Source: Selenomonadales bacterium UBA7018 (GTDB lineage: Bacteria; Bacillota; Negativicutes; Selenomonadales; Selenomonadaceae). Taken from it: a DNA stretch of 23,908 nucleotides. The stretch is taken from assembly GCA_002448305.1 (NCBI GenBank), contig DJWY01000022.1:1-23908 (forward strand), given 5' to 3'. The notes beneath the pieces were generated by a model that saw nothing but the letters and a program-made list of their open reading frames with translations, did not search any database and was not told the DNA's origin. The position numbers and the translations under genes were made by a program. Shown here in pieces: positions 1 to 7,298 of this stretch (positions within the stretch are counted from its first letter, which is position 1; every line of letters starts with the position of its first letter).

Positions 1-345
1 TACGCGATTCGTTTTCTTTCAAGGCACTCGAAAGATTCTTCTTTGAAAGAATGGCGTCAAATCAACAGTCCTAATTACACAAAACTCTTGACACTGCCGG
101 ATATTTTTGTTTTCGCCGGTTTTATTCTTTTAGCCATGATTATTGATTCTTTAGTGTGAACACATCCTAGCCACTTTCGTTACAACTTTACTTTACCACA
201 ACATATTTGGCTTTATTTCCTTCCATTTCTTTTATTATAACCTGTAACTTTTCTATCGGATTCATTCTATAACAGTCCTTTCGGGACTATCATAAAATTT
301 TTTTCCCTTTTCGTTAAGTTAATGCCATTGAGTATAATCCGCGGC
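1..345. other. Gene-free upstream region of the repressor (element interior or flank)
   Basis: No convincing gene is visible on either strand. The stretch is AT-rich. It holds a 9-bp inverted repeat, TTCTTTCAA at 14-22 and TTGAAAGAA at 43-51, which could be an operator. A small hairpin AGTCC-TTTCG-GGACT at 274-288 is followed by a T-run at 298-304 and might be a weak terminator. A TATAAT at 333-338 lies just before the repressor ribosome binding site; its best -35 match (TTCGTT, 310-315) is poor, and use of it would give a very short leader. The left end of the mobile element is not recognisable here. Confidence 0.4.
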
Positions 346-360
346 GAGGAGGTGAGAACA

Positions 361-759
361 ATGAACAAGCAATTAGCAGCATTGATGAAGGAAGCGCGAA
401 AGAAAAAAGGTCTTACTCAAAAAGCAGTAGCAGAAGAACTGACGAAGGTAGTCAAAGACATAAAGCATAATTCAGTTAGCAACTGGGAAAATGCAAATTC
501 AACGCCAAACATAGACCAATTCGTAAAATATTGTCAGATATGCGGAGCCGACTTTGCTGAAATGCTGAATAAAGCCTACGGCGACCCCGAAAAAACGCAG
601 GATTTTCAATGTACGCCCGACGAAGCGGAAATGATTAGGCGATACCGCTTGATAGACCCACGCGGGCAACGGGCGGTTAGCAGAGTTCTCGGTGACGAAT
701 ATCAAGACGCGCTGGCGACTTTTGGGGAAGGCTTAGAAAATGCGACTGGTCATGGTTGA
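361..759 (+). CDS. XRE-family (Cro/CI-type) DNA-binding repressor
   Basis: A 132-residue regulator. Residues about 5-60 form an XRE helix-turn-helix (KEARKKKGLTQKAVAEEL followed by SVSNWENANSTPNIDQF). The C-terminal half carries a short motif, EAEMIRRYRLIDPRGQRAV, common in prophage and integrative-element repressors of Firmicutes. The start is placed at 361 because a near-perfect ribosome binding site AGGAGGTGA lies at 347-355; the in-frame ATG at 322 has no such site. It is the first gene of a plus-strand group ending with a tyrosine integrase, so the likely role is control of element maintenance or excision; that role is inferred. Its operators are not identified. Confidence 0.85.
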   Translation: MNKQLAALMKEARKKKGLTQKAVAEELTKVVKDIKHNSVSNWENANSTPNIDQFVKYCQICGADFAEMLNKAYGDPEKTQDFQCTPDEAEMIRRYRLIDPRGQRAVSRVLGDEYQDALATFGEGLENATGHG

Positions 760-859
760 AAAACATTGTGAAAAAACCGAAATAAATTTGCGTTTTGGTT
801 AGAAATATTTTAAAATCCCTTTGTAAACGCAGAGGGATATTTTGTTAGGAGTGGTTGAA

Positions 860-1525
860 ATGGCTACGTTAATCTTCTTTGTTGGGGCGATAATCTTTTT
901 GGCGTGGCTGTTCGGCAGTGACCACAGCAAGCCCGAAAGCCCATACAAGTACGAAGTCAAGAACGAGCCACCGCAACTGCCGCCACTGAATTACGACGTT
1001 GAACCCGAACCGATGAGCGATGAAGAATATTTTCTTTCGCGACGCGGCACAGGCGAGATTTATGACACTTACGGCAGGCTTTGCTACGTGATTCAGAATT
1101 CCAAGAGCACGGCGAAAAGGTTAGCGGCTTGCGAGGAATCCTACGAAATACTACCGGCATTTGTGCGAGCGAACTTGCGCGACTTCGGCAATATTCCTAA
1201 TTCGATTCCGTGCCGTGATTATGGCGTTGAAATGTATATGCGGCAGGGCGAATGGGCTAAGGCACGAAGTGCAATAGAAAAATGCGCGGCGGCGGGTGTT
1301 TACGACGATGACGGGCAAGAAATGTATGACTATCTCGAAAGGTATCAGCGAGCGGCGCAAGCGGCGTTATCTTTTCTCGAAAAGAATCCAGGCTACTTAC
1401 AGAAAAATATTTACAAGGCATTGCCGGAAGTTGATAGAGACTGCCTGAAAAAATTTGCGCGGTCGTCGCAGTTGATACGCAAGGAGCCGCAAGGCAATAC
1501 AAATCGGTTGTATGTTATGGGGTGA
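860..1525 (+). CDS. Membrane-anchored hypothetical protein of the mobile element
   Basis: Not recognised as a member of a named family. The start at 860 follows AGGAG at 847-851 with 8-nt spacing; the upstream in-frame start at 842 has no ribosome binding site. The 221-residue product has one N-terminal hydrophobic segment (residues about 2-17, LIFFVGAIIFLAWLF) and then a soluble, charged region without Cys pairs or obvious catalytic motifs. The region at about 120-185 (WAKARSAIEKCAAAG and RAAQAALSFLEKNP) looks alpha-helical and could be a TPR-like or other helical repeat fold. It is 5 nt upstream of the next gene, so the two are probably co-transcribed. Function unknown. Confidence 0.7.
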   Translation: MATLIFFVGAIIFLAWLFGSDHSKPESPYKYEVKNEPPQLPPLNYDVEPEPMSDEEYFLSRRGTGEIYDTYGRLCYVIQNSKSTAKRLAACEESYEILPAFVRANLRDFGNIPNSIPCRDYGVEMYMRQGEWAKARSAIEKCAAAGVYDDDGQEMYDYLERYQRAAQAALSFLEKNPGYLQKNIYKALPEVDRDCLKKFARSSQLIRKEPQGNTNRLYVMG

Positions 1526-1530
1526 GCTAA

Positions 1531-1752
1531 ATGGAATTAGAAACGGTCGAACTGACGGTGGAGGAAATAAAGCTGGTTGAAGCGTATAGGCAACTGTCGC
1601 CAGCGGACAGGGAATTGAGTTTAGTGATACTCGACCGGCTGAACGCGGGCGGCGAGGCGGAGCATTTACTGTTTAGAAATATTCAGCACGGCAAGAATCA
1701 TAACTTTCAAATCAATAGCACGTATAATTTTCAAGCCGCAAGAGGCGAATAA
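1531..1752 (+). CDS. Small protein resembling a repressor C-terminal tail
   Basis: A 73-residue product beginning 5 nt after the stop of the preceding gene, with GGGGTGAG overlapping that stop as ribosome binding site. Residues 8-40 (TVEEIKLVEAYRQLSPADRE) match in pattern the C-terminal tail of the XRE protein encoded at 361-759 (DEAEMIRRYRLIDPRGQRAV). This tail is typical of phage-type repressors but here stands alone without a helix-turn-helix. It might form mixed oligomers with the repressor and modulate it, or be a decayed repressor; both are inference. The C-terminal part is Asn/His-rich (HGKNHNFQINSTYNFQ). Confidence 0.6.
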   Translation: MELETVELTVEEIKLVEAYRQLSPADRELSLVILDRLNAGGEAEHLLFRNIQHGKNHNFQINSTYNFQAARGE

Positions 1753-1774
1753 AAAAAGCCCGCCCGAAGGCGGG
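1751..1774 (-). terminator. Intrinsic terminator on the minus strand, overlapping the int ribosome binding site
   Basis: Read on the minus strand, CCCGCC-TTCG-GGCGGG (1774-1759) is a 6-bp GC stem with a UUCG tetraloop followed by C and seven T residues (1757-1751), a textbook intrinsic terminator. On the plus strand the right arm (1769-1774) overlaps the GGGGAGGTGA ribosome binding site of int (1772-1781), so the same hairpin may limit translation of integrase. Confidence 0.65.
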
Positions 1775-1785
1775 GAGGTGACGTT

Positions 1786-2982
1786 ATGGCTAAGGCAGGA
1801 AAGGTACGGACGCGCAAGCGCGGCAAGACGTGGAGCTATATTTTCGAGGCGGGGCAAGTCAACGGCAAGCGCAAGGTCGTCGAAAAAGGCGGCTTTGCTA
1901 CCGAGAAGGACGCATACACGGCGGGCGTTGAGAAATACAACGACTTTCTTCACGGCAACATAGGCATAACGAGCGAATCAATTACACTTAAAGATTTTAT
2001 GACGAATTGGTTAAATGAAGTAGTCGCGCTCAATGTCAAGGCGACGACAATGCAAACATACAAATCGAATTTTGAAAATCAAATAGTGCCGAGTTTAGGT
2101 GGATTAAAAGTTCAGGAGATAACGCCGGTGATATTGGATAAATGGGTACGCGAATTGCAGAAAAAAGGCTTGTCGTATAGTTCGATAGCGGCGGCGCATG
2201 CGCTGATACATCACGCTTTAGATTACGCAGTTCACCCGTCGCGGCTGATAACTTCCAACCCAGTGGTTTATGTCAAAGTGCCGAAGAACGCGCCGAAAAA
2301 CATAATCAAGCGAACGATAATCACTCCGACGCGATTCAAAACCTTGCTAGAAAAATATCCATTTGGCACGCCGTTTTATATTCCTTTTTTGTTACTTTAT
2401 CATACGGGAATGCGACTTGGCGAGGTGCTTAGTTTAAGTTGGAACGATATTGACTTTGAGAAAAAGCAAATAAGCCCGCGCGGGCAAATAGTGTATTTAA
2501 AGCGGCGGGGCTATTGTTTTACGAGTTTGAAGACAGAATCGAGCAATCGATATATTATCGTCGACGAATATTTGTTAGGGGAATTGCAACGTTGGCGCGA
2601 ATATCAATCTGAATACGAACACAGGAAAGACGGCTACATTTATGTTTATTGCAAAAGTGACGGTACGATACAAAAGCAGTCGAAAAATTTCCCTATAACA
2701 TCTGCAAAAAGAATCCCGTTGGTATGTACGAACAGCGCGGGTTCTTTCATAGTGAAGACGAATTTAATAAAGGCATTGAGAGAAGCGGGGTTGAACGCAC
2801 ATTCATTCCGGCACACCCACGCGACGCAGTTGATAGAAAACGGAGCAACGGCAAAGGCGGTAGCAAGTAGGTTAGGGCATTCTAATGTACTCATTACGCA
2901 GAATCTTTACACCCACAACACGCTAAAATTGCAAGAAGAAGCCGCCGCGATTTTCACGAAAATATTGCAGACAAATGGTTAA
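1786..2982 (+). CDS. int: Tyrosine site-specific integrase
   Basis: A 398-residue phage/ICE-type tyrosine recombinase that would catalyse integration and excision of the element. Residues 1-60 look like an arm-type DNA-binding domain (KRGKTWSYIFEAGQVNGKRK). Residues 65-165 form the SAM-like core-binding domain. The catalytic domain follows, with visible R210 (HTGMRLGE), K249 (SLKTESSNR), H339 and R342 (HSFRHTHATQL), H365 (RLGHSN) and nucleophile Y375 (QNLYTH). All catalytic residues are present, so the enzyme appears intact. The start is set by GGGGAGGTGA at 1772-1781. A hairpin covers part of that site, suggesting translational restraint. Confidence 0.95.
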   Translation: MAKAGKVRTRKRGKTWSYIFEAGQVNGKRKVVEKGGFATEKDAYTAGVEKYNDFLHGNIGITSESITLKDFMTNWLNEVVALNVKATTMQTYKSNFENQIVPSLGGLKVQEITPVILDKWVRELQKKGLSYSSIAAAHALIHHALDYAVHPSRLITSNPVVYVKVPKNAPKNIIKRTIITPTRFKTLLEKYPFGTPFYIPFLLLYHTGMRLGEVLSLSWNDIDFEKKQISPRGQIVYLKRRGYCFTSLKTESSNRYIIVDEYLLGELQRWREYQSEYEHRKDGYIYVYCKSDGTIQKQSKNFPITSAKRIPLVCTNSAGSFIVKTNLIKALREAGLNAHSFRHTHATQLIENGATAKAVASRLGHSNVLITQNLYTHNTLKLQEEAAAIFTKILQTNG

Positions 2983-3002
2983 TGCAGACAAATTGCAGAC
3001 AA
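2966..3002 (+). repeat. Three TGCAGACAA direct repeats at the integrase end (candidate att or arm sites)
   Basis: TGCAGACAA occurs at 2966-2974, 2983-2991 and 2994-3002, each followed by A or T, starting inside the last codons of int and extending into the intergenic spacer. Closely spaced short direct repeats next to an integrase are typical of arm-type binding sites or of an attachment core. The other att end is not visible in the window, so this assignment rests on position alone. Confidence 0.4.
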
Positions 3003-3044
3003 TAACAAAAAAAGTCGCGTCAACTAAAGATAGGAGAAAAAATT

Positions 3045-3533
3045 TTGAAGTGGATTAATCATCAGATAGTTACGGGCTTTATCGTGAGCACGGCGACGGA
3101 CGACGCGATTTTTACGGCGTCAAGCATAGTGGGCGCGGTTTTGCCGGACAGGGTTGAAGGTTCGCCGCCCAAAGAGAATAAAGACTATTGGAAGTGGCGA
3201 AAAAAGCATCGCACATGGTCGCACTATCCGCCAATTTATTTAGGATTGATAATCGCCGCGCAGGTTGCTAAAAATTATTATCCTGACGCGACGCTTGCGC
3301 TTGTGCTAAATTTGATAACTTATGCGCTAGTCGGAGCTTTGTTGCACATAGCCGAAGACGGGATTTGCGGCAAGGTTCCAATTTTCACGCCGAATAAAAA
3401 GTACGGGATAAAACTTTTCAAAGTCGGTTCGTGGCGCGAATACTTTTTCGCCGCGCTGATAATTTTAATCTGTCTGTTCGCTAAATTCGGAGACATTGAG
3501 ACACTTAGGAGCTATTATGAAAAACTTTTTTAG
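3045..3533 (+). CDS. YdjM-type membrane-bound metal-dependent hydrolase (DUF457)
   Basis: A 162-residue membrane protein resembling the LexA-regulated YdjM / PF04307 family of inner-membrane metal-dependent hydrolases, whose substrate is not known. Visible motifs are an N-terminal His (WINHQIVTGF), an Asp-containing VGAVLPDR at about residue 35, KHRTWSHYP at about 62-70 and ALLHIAEDGICGK at about 105. Three or four hydrophobic segments are present. The start is a TTG at 3045 with AGGAG at 3032-3036. It overlaps the following SGNH hydrolase gene by 17 bp, so they are probably translated together. Whether it is cargo of the adjacent element or resident chromosome cannot be told. Confidence 0.75.
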   Translation: MKWINHQIVTGFIVSTATDDAIFTASSIVGAVLPDRVEGSPPKENKDYWKWRKKHRTWSHYPPIYLGLIIAAQVAKNYYPDATLALVLNLITYALVGALLHIAEDGICGKVPIFTPNKKYGIKLFKVGSWREYFFAALIILICLFAKFGDIETLRSYYEKLF

Positions 3534-5136
3534 CCTTATACTGATTGCGGGCTTAATGGGATTCTTCGCGCTGTTTAGTATGTTTATCGCGGAGAAAACG
3601 GACGTGCTCCAACTCAACGGACGCGCTTTAGGCGTAAGCTTTTCGCAAGAAGGCGACGATACTTTAATGACGTGGCGACCGTTGCCTTATCCTTGCGTCT
3701 ACTCTGTGACGACGGTTAGCCGCACGACCGGACTTGTTAAGGATTCGCCGCCCTATCACATTTTAAAGGAAGAGGATACGCGCTTTGCAAAATACATTGT
3801 CCCGCGAGCGTCAATCCCGACGTATTATTACATAACGGCACGCGGGCTTTTCGGCGAAATCTTCCACAGCGACAAAGTTTATCCCAATCCGAATTTCCCG
3901 ACGCCGCCGCACCCTGTCAGCATTTATCATTATGATAAAGATAATCCCGCAAGTTTAATGCCGTTCTTGGTTTGGCATACTGTGCCAAACGCCGTTTGTT
4001 ATGAATTTGAACTTTTGGACGCGCCGCCCGAAGTCGAAGGCGGGATAGCTTTATCGACGACGCACCATTTGGACAGCACGCGCAAGATTTATACTAATGG
4101 TTATCAAGCCGACTTGCGCCCGTTTGCTGATAGACCCGAACTTTATTGGCGGGCGCGAGCTTTGGGACTTCATCACGAGCCTATTGGCGAATTTTGCAAA
4201 GCGGAAAAAATCGTTTTCGATACGACATTGCCTCTGCCGAATTGCCCGCTGATAAATAATTTTGATTATATGAACTACTTGACGCAACCGATTTATCATG
4301 TGTTCGATTGGATTCCGTTGCATTACGGCGTTAAGTATGAAGTTGAAATGTTGACGCACCCGCCCGAAGTCGAAAATAATATTGTGGCGAGTGTGGACGC
4401 TGTTTGGCGCATGGTTTCAGATGATGTCGCGAGCTGTTATGACGAATACGGGCGACCTTATGCGGGCGTTTACTATTGGCGGGTTCGTGCGCTTGACGAA
4501 AATAATCAGCCGATTGGTTCTTGGTCGAATAGCGAAAAATTTATCGTCGAAGATTACACAAAGGGCGTCGACGTTGCAGTTTTGGGCGATAGCATTTCGC
4601 ACGGCGGCGGCGCAGTGAGTTATTCTCCGCGAGCTTTGCAATACAGCTACGAGACTTACATTGACTTTCCGGTTATAAATTTAAGTCGTAGCGGCGATAC
4701 TTCGCACATGACTTTAGAACGATTTGAGCATGATGTTTTGCCGCTTAAGCCGCGCAACCTTATCATTTCGACGGGCGCGAATTGTCTACGCGACGCGAGC
4801 ATTTCAGCCGAAAGCGTTATCGCCGACCTTGCAGGGATTAATAAACTTTGCTTGCAGAATGACATTCGACCGATTTTCTTAACGCTTATGCCGATTAACC
4901 CCGCCAATTTGCAGAACGCCTTCCACACGCCGACCGACCCGAATTGGCACGCGAAGCTCCAGTTAATTAACGAATACATTAAGCGGCAAGAATTTTTCAT
5001 CGACATTGAGCCGTATTTTTACGACGCAAATGGAACTATGGACACGGGCTTTTCGGTTGACGGAATTCATCCCGACCTGCGCGGGAAAATGTTAATCGGC
5101 GAGCTTATCAGCAAGAATAAAAATCTGTTGAAGTAA
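3517..5136 (+). CDS. Secreted or membrane-anchored SGNH/GDSL hydrolase with two N-terminal beta-domains
   Basis: A 539-residue protein starting at 3517 (AGGAG at 3507-3511). An N-terminal hydrophobic segment (ILIAGLMGFFALFSMFIA) indicates export or anchoring. Residues about 125-240 and 245-350 are two diverged copies of one beta-rich, Fn3-like domain: both contain xPPEVExxIxxS and then YWRxRAL...PIG. The C-terminal domain is SGNH hydrolase: block I LGDSISHG with the nucleophilic Ser near residue 359, a GAN block near 425 and DGIHPD with catalytic Asp/His near 515/518. Such enzymes remove acyl or acetyl groups from polysaccharides or lipids; the substrate is unknown. The last 29 bp overlap convergently with hemC. 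Confidence 0.85.
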   Translation: MKNFFSLILIAGLMGFFALFSMFIAEKTDVLQLNGRALGVSFSQEGDDTLMTWRPLPYPCVYSVTTVSRTTGLVKDSPPYHILKEEDTRFAKYIVPRASIPTYYYITARGLFGEIFHSDKVYPNPNFPTPPHPVSIYHYDKDNPASLMPFLVWHTVPNAVCYEFELLDAPPEVEGGIALSTTHHLDSTRKIYTNGYQADLRPFADRPELYWRARALGLHHEPIGEFCKAEKIVFDTTLPLPNCPLINNFDYMNYLTQPIYHVFDWIPLHYGVKYEVEMLTHPPEVENNIVASVDAVWRMVSDDVASCYDEYGRPYAGVYYWRVRALDENNQPIGSWSNSEKFIVEDYTKGVDVAVLGDSISHGGGAVSYSPRALQYSYETYIDFPVINLSRSGDTSHMTLERFEHDVLPLKPRNLIISTGANCLRDASISAESVIADLAGINKLCLQNDIRPIFLTLMPINPANLQNAFHTPTDPNWHAKLQLINEYIKRQEFFIDIEPYFYDANGTMDTGFSVDGIHPDLRGKMLIGELISKNKNLLK

Positions 5137-6040
5137 TGCCCAATAAAATTTCCTTGCCGCCGTTTTGAAGAAGACGAGCGGCTAATTTTTTGCCCAGTCC
5201 GTGAATATTTTCGAGCGGCGCAAGTTCGGAATCGCGGACGATTTTTTTGCCGTCAACGGAAGAAATTATCGCCCGAACGTTAATTTGATTATCGTTGATT
5301 GTCGCGAAGACGCCGACGGGGATTTGACAACTGCCGCCGACTTCCGTTAAAAATTCGCGTTCGACTTTGACAGCCGTGCAGGTTTTATCGTCATTGAGCT
5401 TTTGGACGTAGGGGAAAATTTCTTTATCATCTGCGCGGGTTTCGATAGCTAATGCGCCTTGACCCGCCGCCGGAATTATTTCCGTTAAAAGTTCTCTAAT
5501 TCGTTCTGAATAGCCGAGCCGTTCCAATCCTGCCGCCGCTAAAATTATCGCGTCGAAGTCGCCCGCGTCCAATTTTTTCAAGCGCGTTTCGACATTGCCG
5601 CGCAGATTTTTTATTTGCAAATCGGGACGCAGGGATAAAATTTGCGCCGCTCGCCTAAGGCTTGACGTTCCGACGACAGAATTTTTCGGGAGCGCGTCGA
5701 AGGTTTGAAAGTTATTGCTAACGAAGGCGTCGAAAGGTTGAGCGCGTTTAGTTATTGCCGCGATTTGAAAATTTTTGGGAAGTTCGGTCGGCACGTCCTT
5801 TAAGCTGTGAACGGCTAAATCGATTGCGCCGCTTGATAGCTGAAGTTCAAGCTCTTTGGTGAAAAGCCCTTTGCCGCCGATTTTAGCAAGGGGCGCGTCC
5901 AAAATTTTATCGCCGGTCGTGCGAACTTTTACCAGTTCAATTTCGAGTGTCGGGAAAAATTTTCTAAGTTCCGCCGCAACGAATTGAGCTTGCCAGATTG
6001 CTAATCGACTTGCTCGCGTCCCGATTTTAATTTTGAGCAA
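5108..6040 (-). CDS. hemC: Porphobilinogen deaminase (hydroxymethylbilane synthase)
   Basis: Polymerises four porphobilinogen molecules to hydroxymethylbilane, in the cytoplasm, for tetrapyrrole synthesis (siroheme, cobalamin, heme). The 310-residue length is normal. Visible features are the N-terminal IGTRASRLAIWQA, HSLKDVPTELP, GTSSLRRAAQ and LRGNVETRL substrate/cofactor motifs, and GGSCQIPVG with Cys238, which binds the dipyrromethane cofactor. It overlaps hemA by 14 bp, so translation is probably coupled. The gene ends in a convergent 29-bp overlap with the SGNH hydrolase gene, so no hemD or hemB follows, unlike many related operons. Confidence 0.97.
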   Translation of the reverse strand: MLKIKIGTRASRLAIWQAQFVAAELRKFFPTLEIELVKVRTTGDKILDAPLAKIGGKGLFTKELELQLSSGAIDLAVHSLKDVPTELPKNFQIAAITKRAQPFDAFVSNNFQTFDALPKNSVVGTSSLRRAAQILSLRPDLQIKNLRGNVETRLKKLDAGDFDAIILAAAGLERLGYSERIRELLTEIIPAAGQGALAIETRADDKEIFPYVQKLNDDKTCTAVKVEREFLTEVGGSCQIPVGVFATINDNQINVRAIISSVDGKKIVRDSELAPLENIHGLGKKLAARLLQNGGKEILLGITSTDFYSC

Positions 6041-7298
6041 AAGATTTCACCTCATCTGTAAAAAGTGCTTTGACGGCTTGCGTATAAAAATTTTCTTCGT
6101 CAGTGCCCGCCGAAGCGTTGAGTTTCATCATTGGCATTCGCAAAAGTTTTCGGACGATGCGGCGCGTCATTTGCTCTAAAATTTTCCGTTCGTCGTCTGT
6201 CATATCGGGGAGTTTGCCTAAAATTTTCCTGACTTCGCGCCGGCGCATTTTTTCTGCCCGCTCCGACAAGTTCGCCATGAGCGGTTGAAAGTTCAAATAT
6301 TTAAATCGTTCCGTGAGTGCGGCTACGTCTTCAGCGATTATTTTTTTCGCAAGGACTGCCTCGCGTTGACGCGCCTGCAAATTCTTTTCTACGACTGATT
6401 CTAAATCGTCAATGTTGTAAAGCGTGACGCCCTTTATTTTGCCGACTTCGGGGTCAACGTCTCGCGGAACCGCTATATCAATGAAAAAAATCCCGCGTCC
6501 TTCCCTGCGCGTCATAAGCTGTTGAGTTTGCCAAGTCTTTATCACGTAATGCGGTGCGCCCGTCGAAGTTATAATTATGTCGACGTGAGCCGCGCTGGTC
6601 AATGCTTCTTCCCACGCGACCGCCACGCCACCGATTTTATTTGCCATTTCCTCTGCTCGCGACAGGTGATGATTCGCCACGAAAATTTTCTTCAGCCCGT
6701 GCGACAGGAGGTGTTGCGCTGTGAGTTGCGCCATTTTGCCTGCGCCGAAGATTAACGCGCTCCGACCTTCTAGCCCGCCCAATTTTTTATTTGCCAATTC
6801 GACCGCCGCTGAACTGACTGACACTGAATTATAAGCAATTTTAGTTTCCGTGCGGACGCGCTTTCCTGCCGCTATCGCTCGATTAAACAACGTGTTCAAA
6901 ATTGTACTTGTCGCATCTGCGGATTTGGCGGTTGTGTATGCCTCTTTGACTTGTGATAAAATTTGCCCTTCGCCCAAAACTAATGAATCTAAGCCCGCAG
7001 CGACTTTAAAAAGATGTTCGGTGCAAGCCGCGTCGTCATGTTCATATAAAAATTTTTCGTCGATACTGCCGCCGATTAAATCGTTTAGGAATTGATGAAG
7101 GCTCGCTTCGCAATCGTCCTCTGTGACAGCATAAATTTCACTGCGATTGCACGTCGTCAAGATGACTGCTTCGTTTAAGCCGTCGTAGCTGTCGAGATTT
7201 TCAAGCCCGCGCCGCAATGCCTCTTTGCCTATAGAAAATTTTTCGCGAATTTCAATCGGTGCCGTTTTGTGATTCAAGCCTAAGACTTTCAAGCGCAT
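6027..7298 (-). CDS. hemA: Glutamyl-tRNA reductase
   Basis: Reduces glutamyl-tRNA(Glu) with NADPH to glutamate-1-semialdehyde, the first committed step of C5-pathway tetrapyrrole synthesis. At 423 residues it is full length. Motifs are LGLNHKTAPIEIREKFS at the N-terminus, TTCNRSEIY with the catalytic Cys50, HLFKVAAGLDSLVLGEGQIL, the NADPH-binding IFGAGKMAQLTAQHL and a C-terminal dimerisation helix region. The ATG at 7298 is preceded by GGAGG near 7309-7313. It overlaps the upstream precorrin-2 dehydrogenase gene by 47 bp and hemC by 14 bp. Confidence 0.97.
   Translation of the reverse strand: MRLKVLGLNHKTAPIEIREKFSIGKEALRRGLENLDSYDGLNEAVILTTCNRSEIYAVTEDDCEASLHQFLNDLIGGSIDEKFLYEHDDAACTEHLFKVAAGLDSLVLGEGQILSQVKEAYTTAKSADATSTILNTLFNRAIAAGKRVRTETKIAYNSVSVSSAAVELANKKLGGLEGRSALIFGAGKMAQLTAQHLLSHGLKKIFVANHHLSRAEEMANKIGGVAVAWEEALTSAAHVDIIITSTGAPHYVIKTWQTQQLMTRREGRGIFFIDIAVPRDVDPEVGKIKGVTLYNIDDLESVVEKNLQARQREAVLAKKIIAEDVAALTERFKYLNFQPLMANLSERAEKMRRREVRKILGKLPDMTDDERKILEQMTRRIVRKLLRMPMMKLNASAGTDEENFYTQAVKALFTDEVKSFAQN

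Larger units (their letters stand above)
361..3002 (+). mobile_element. One end of an integrated element (repressor to integrase)
   Basis: Four co-directional genes (XRE repressor, membrane-anchored unknown, small repressor-tail-like protein, tyrosine integrase) form a compact module followed by TGCAGACAA repeats and then unrelated genes. Integrases are usually adjacent to one attachment site, so the right boundary probably lies near 2983-3040. The left boundary is not seen and the element may begin before the window. No structural phage or conjugation genes are present. Like the rest of the window, the module has no GATC. Confidence 0.5.

Noticed and set aside
74..136. 20-codon minus-strand basic peptide frame
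   Set aside because: No ribosome binding site before the ATG, no promoter and no family resemblance.
274..304. Terminator before the repressor gene
   Set aside because: The stem is only 5-6 bp with one GU pair and is separated from the T-run by nine bases; noted in the region entry but not called.
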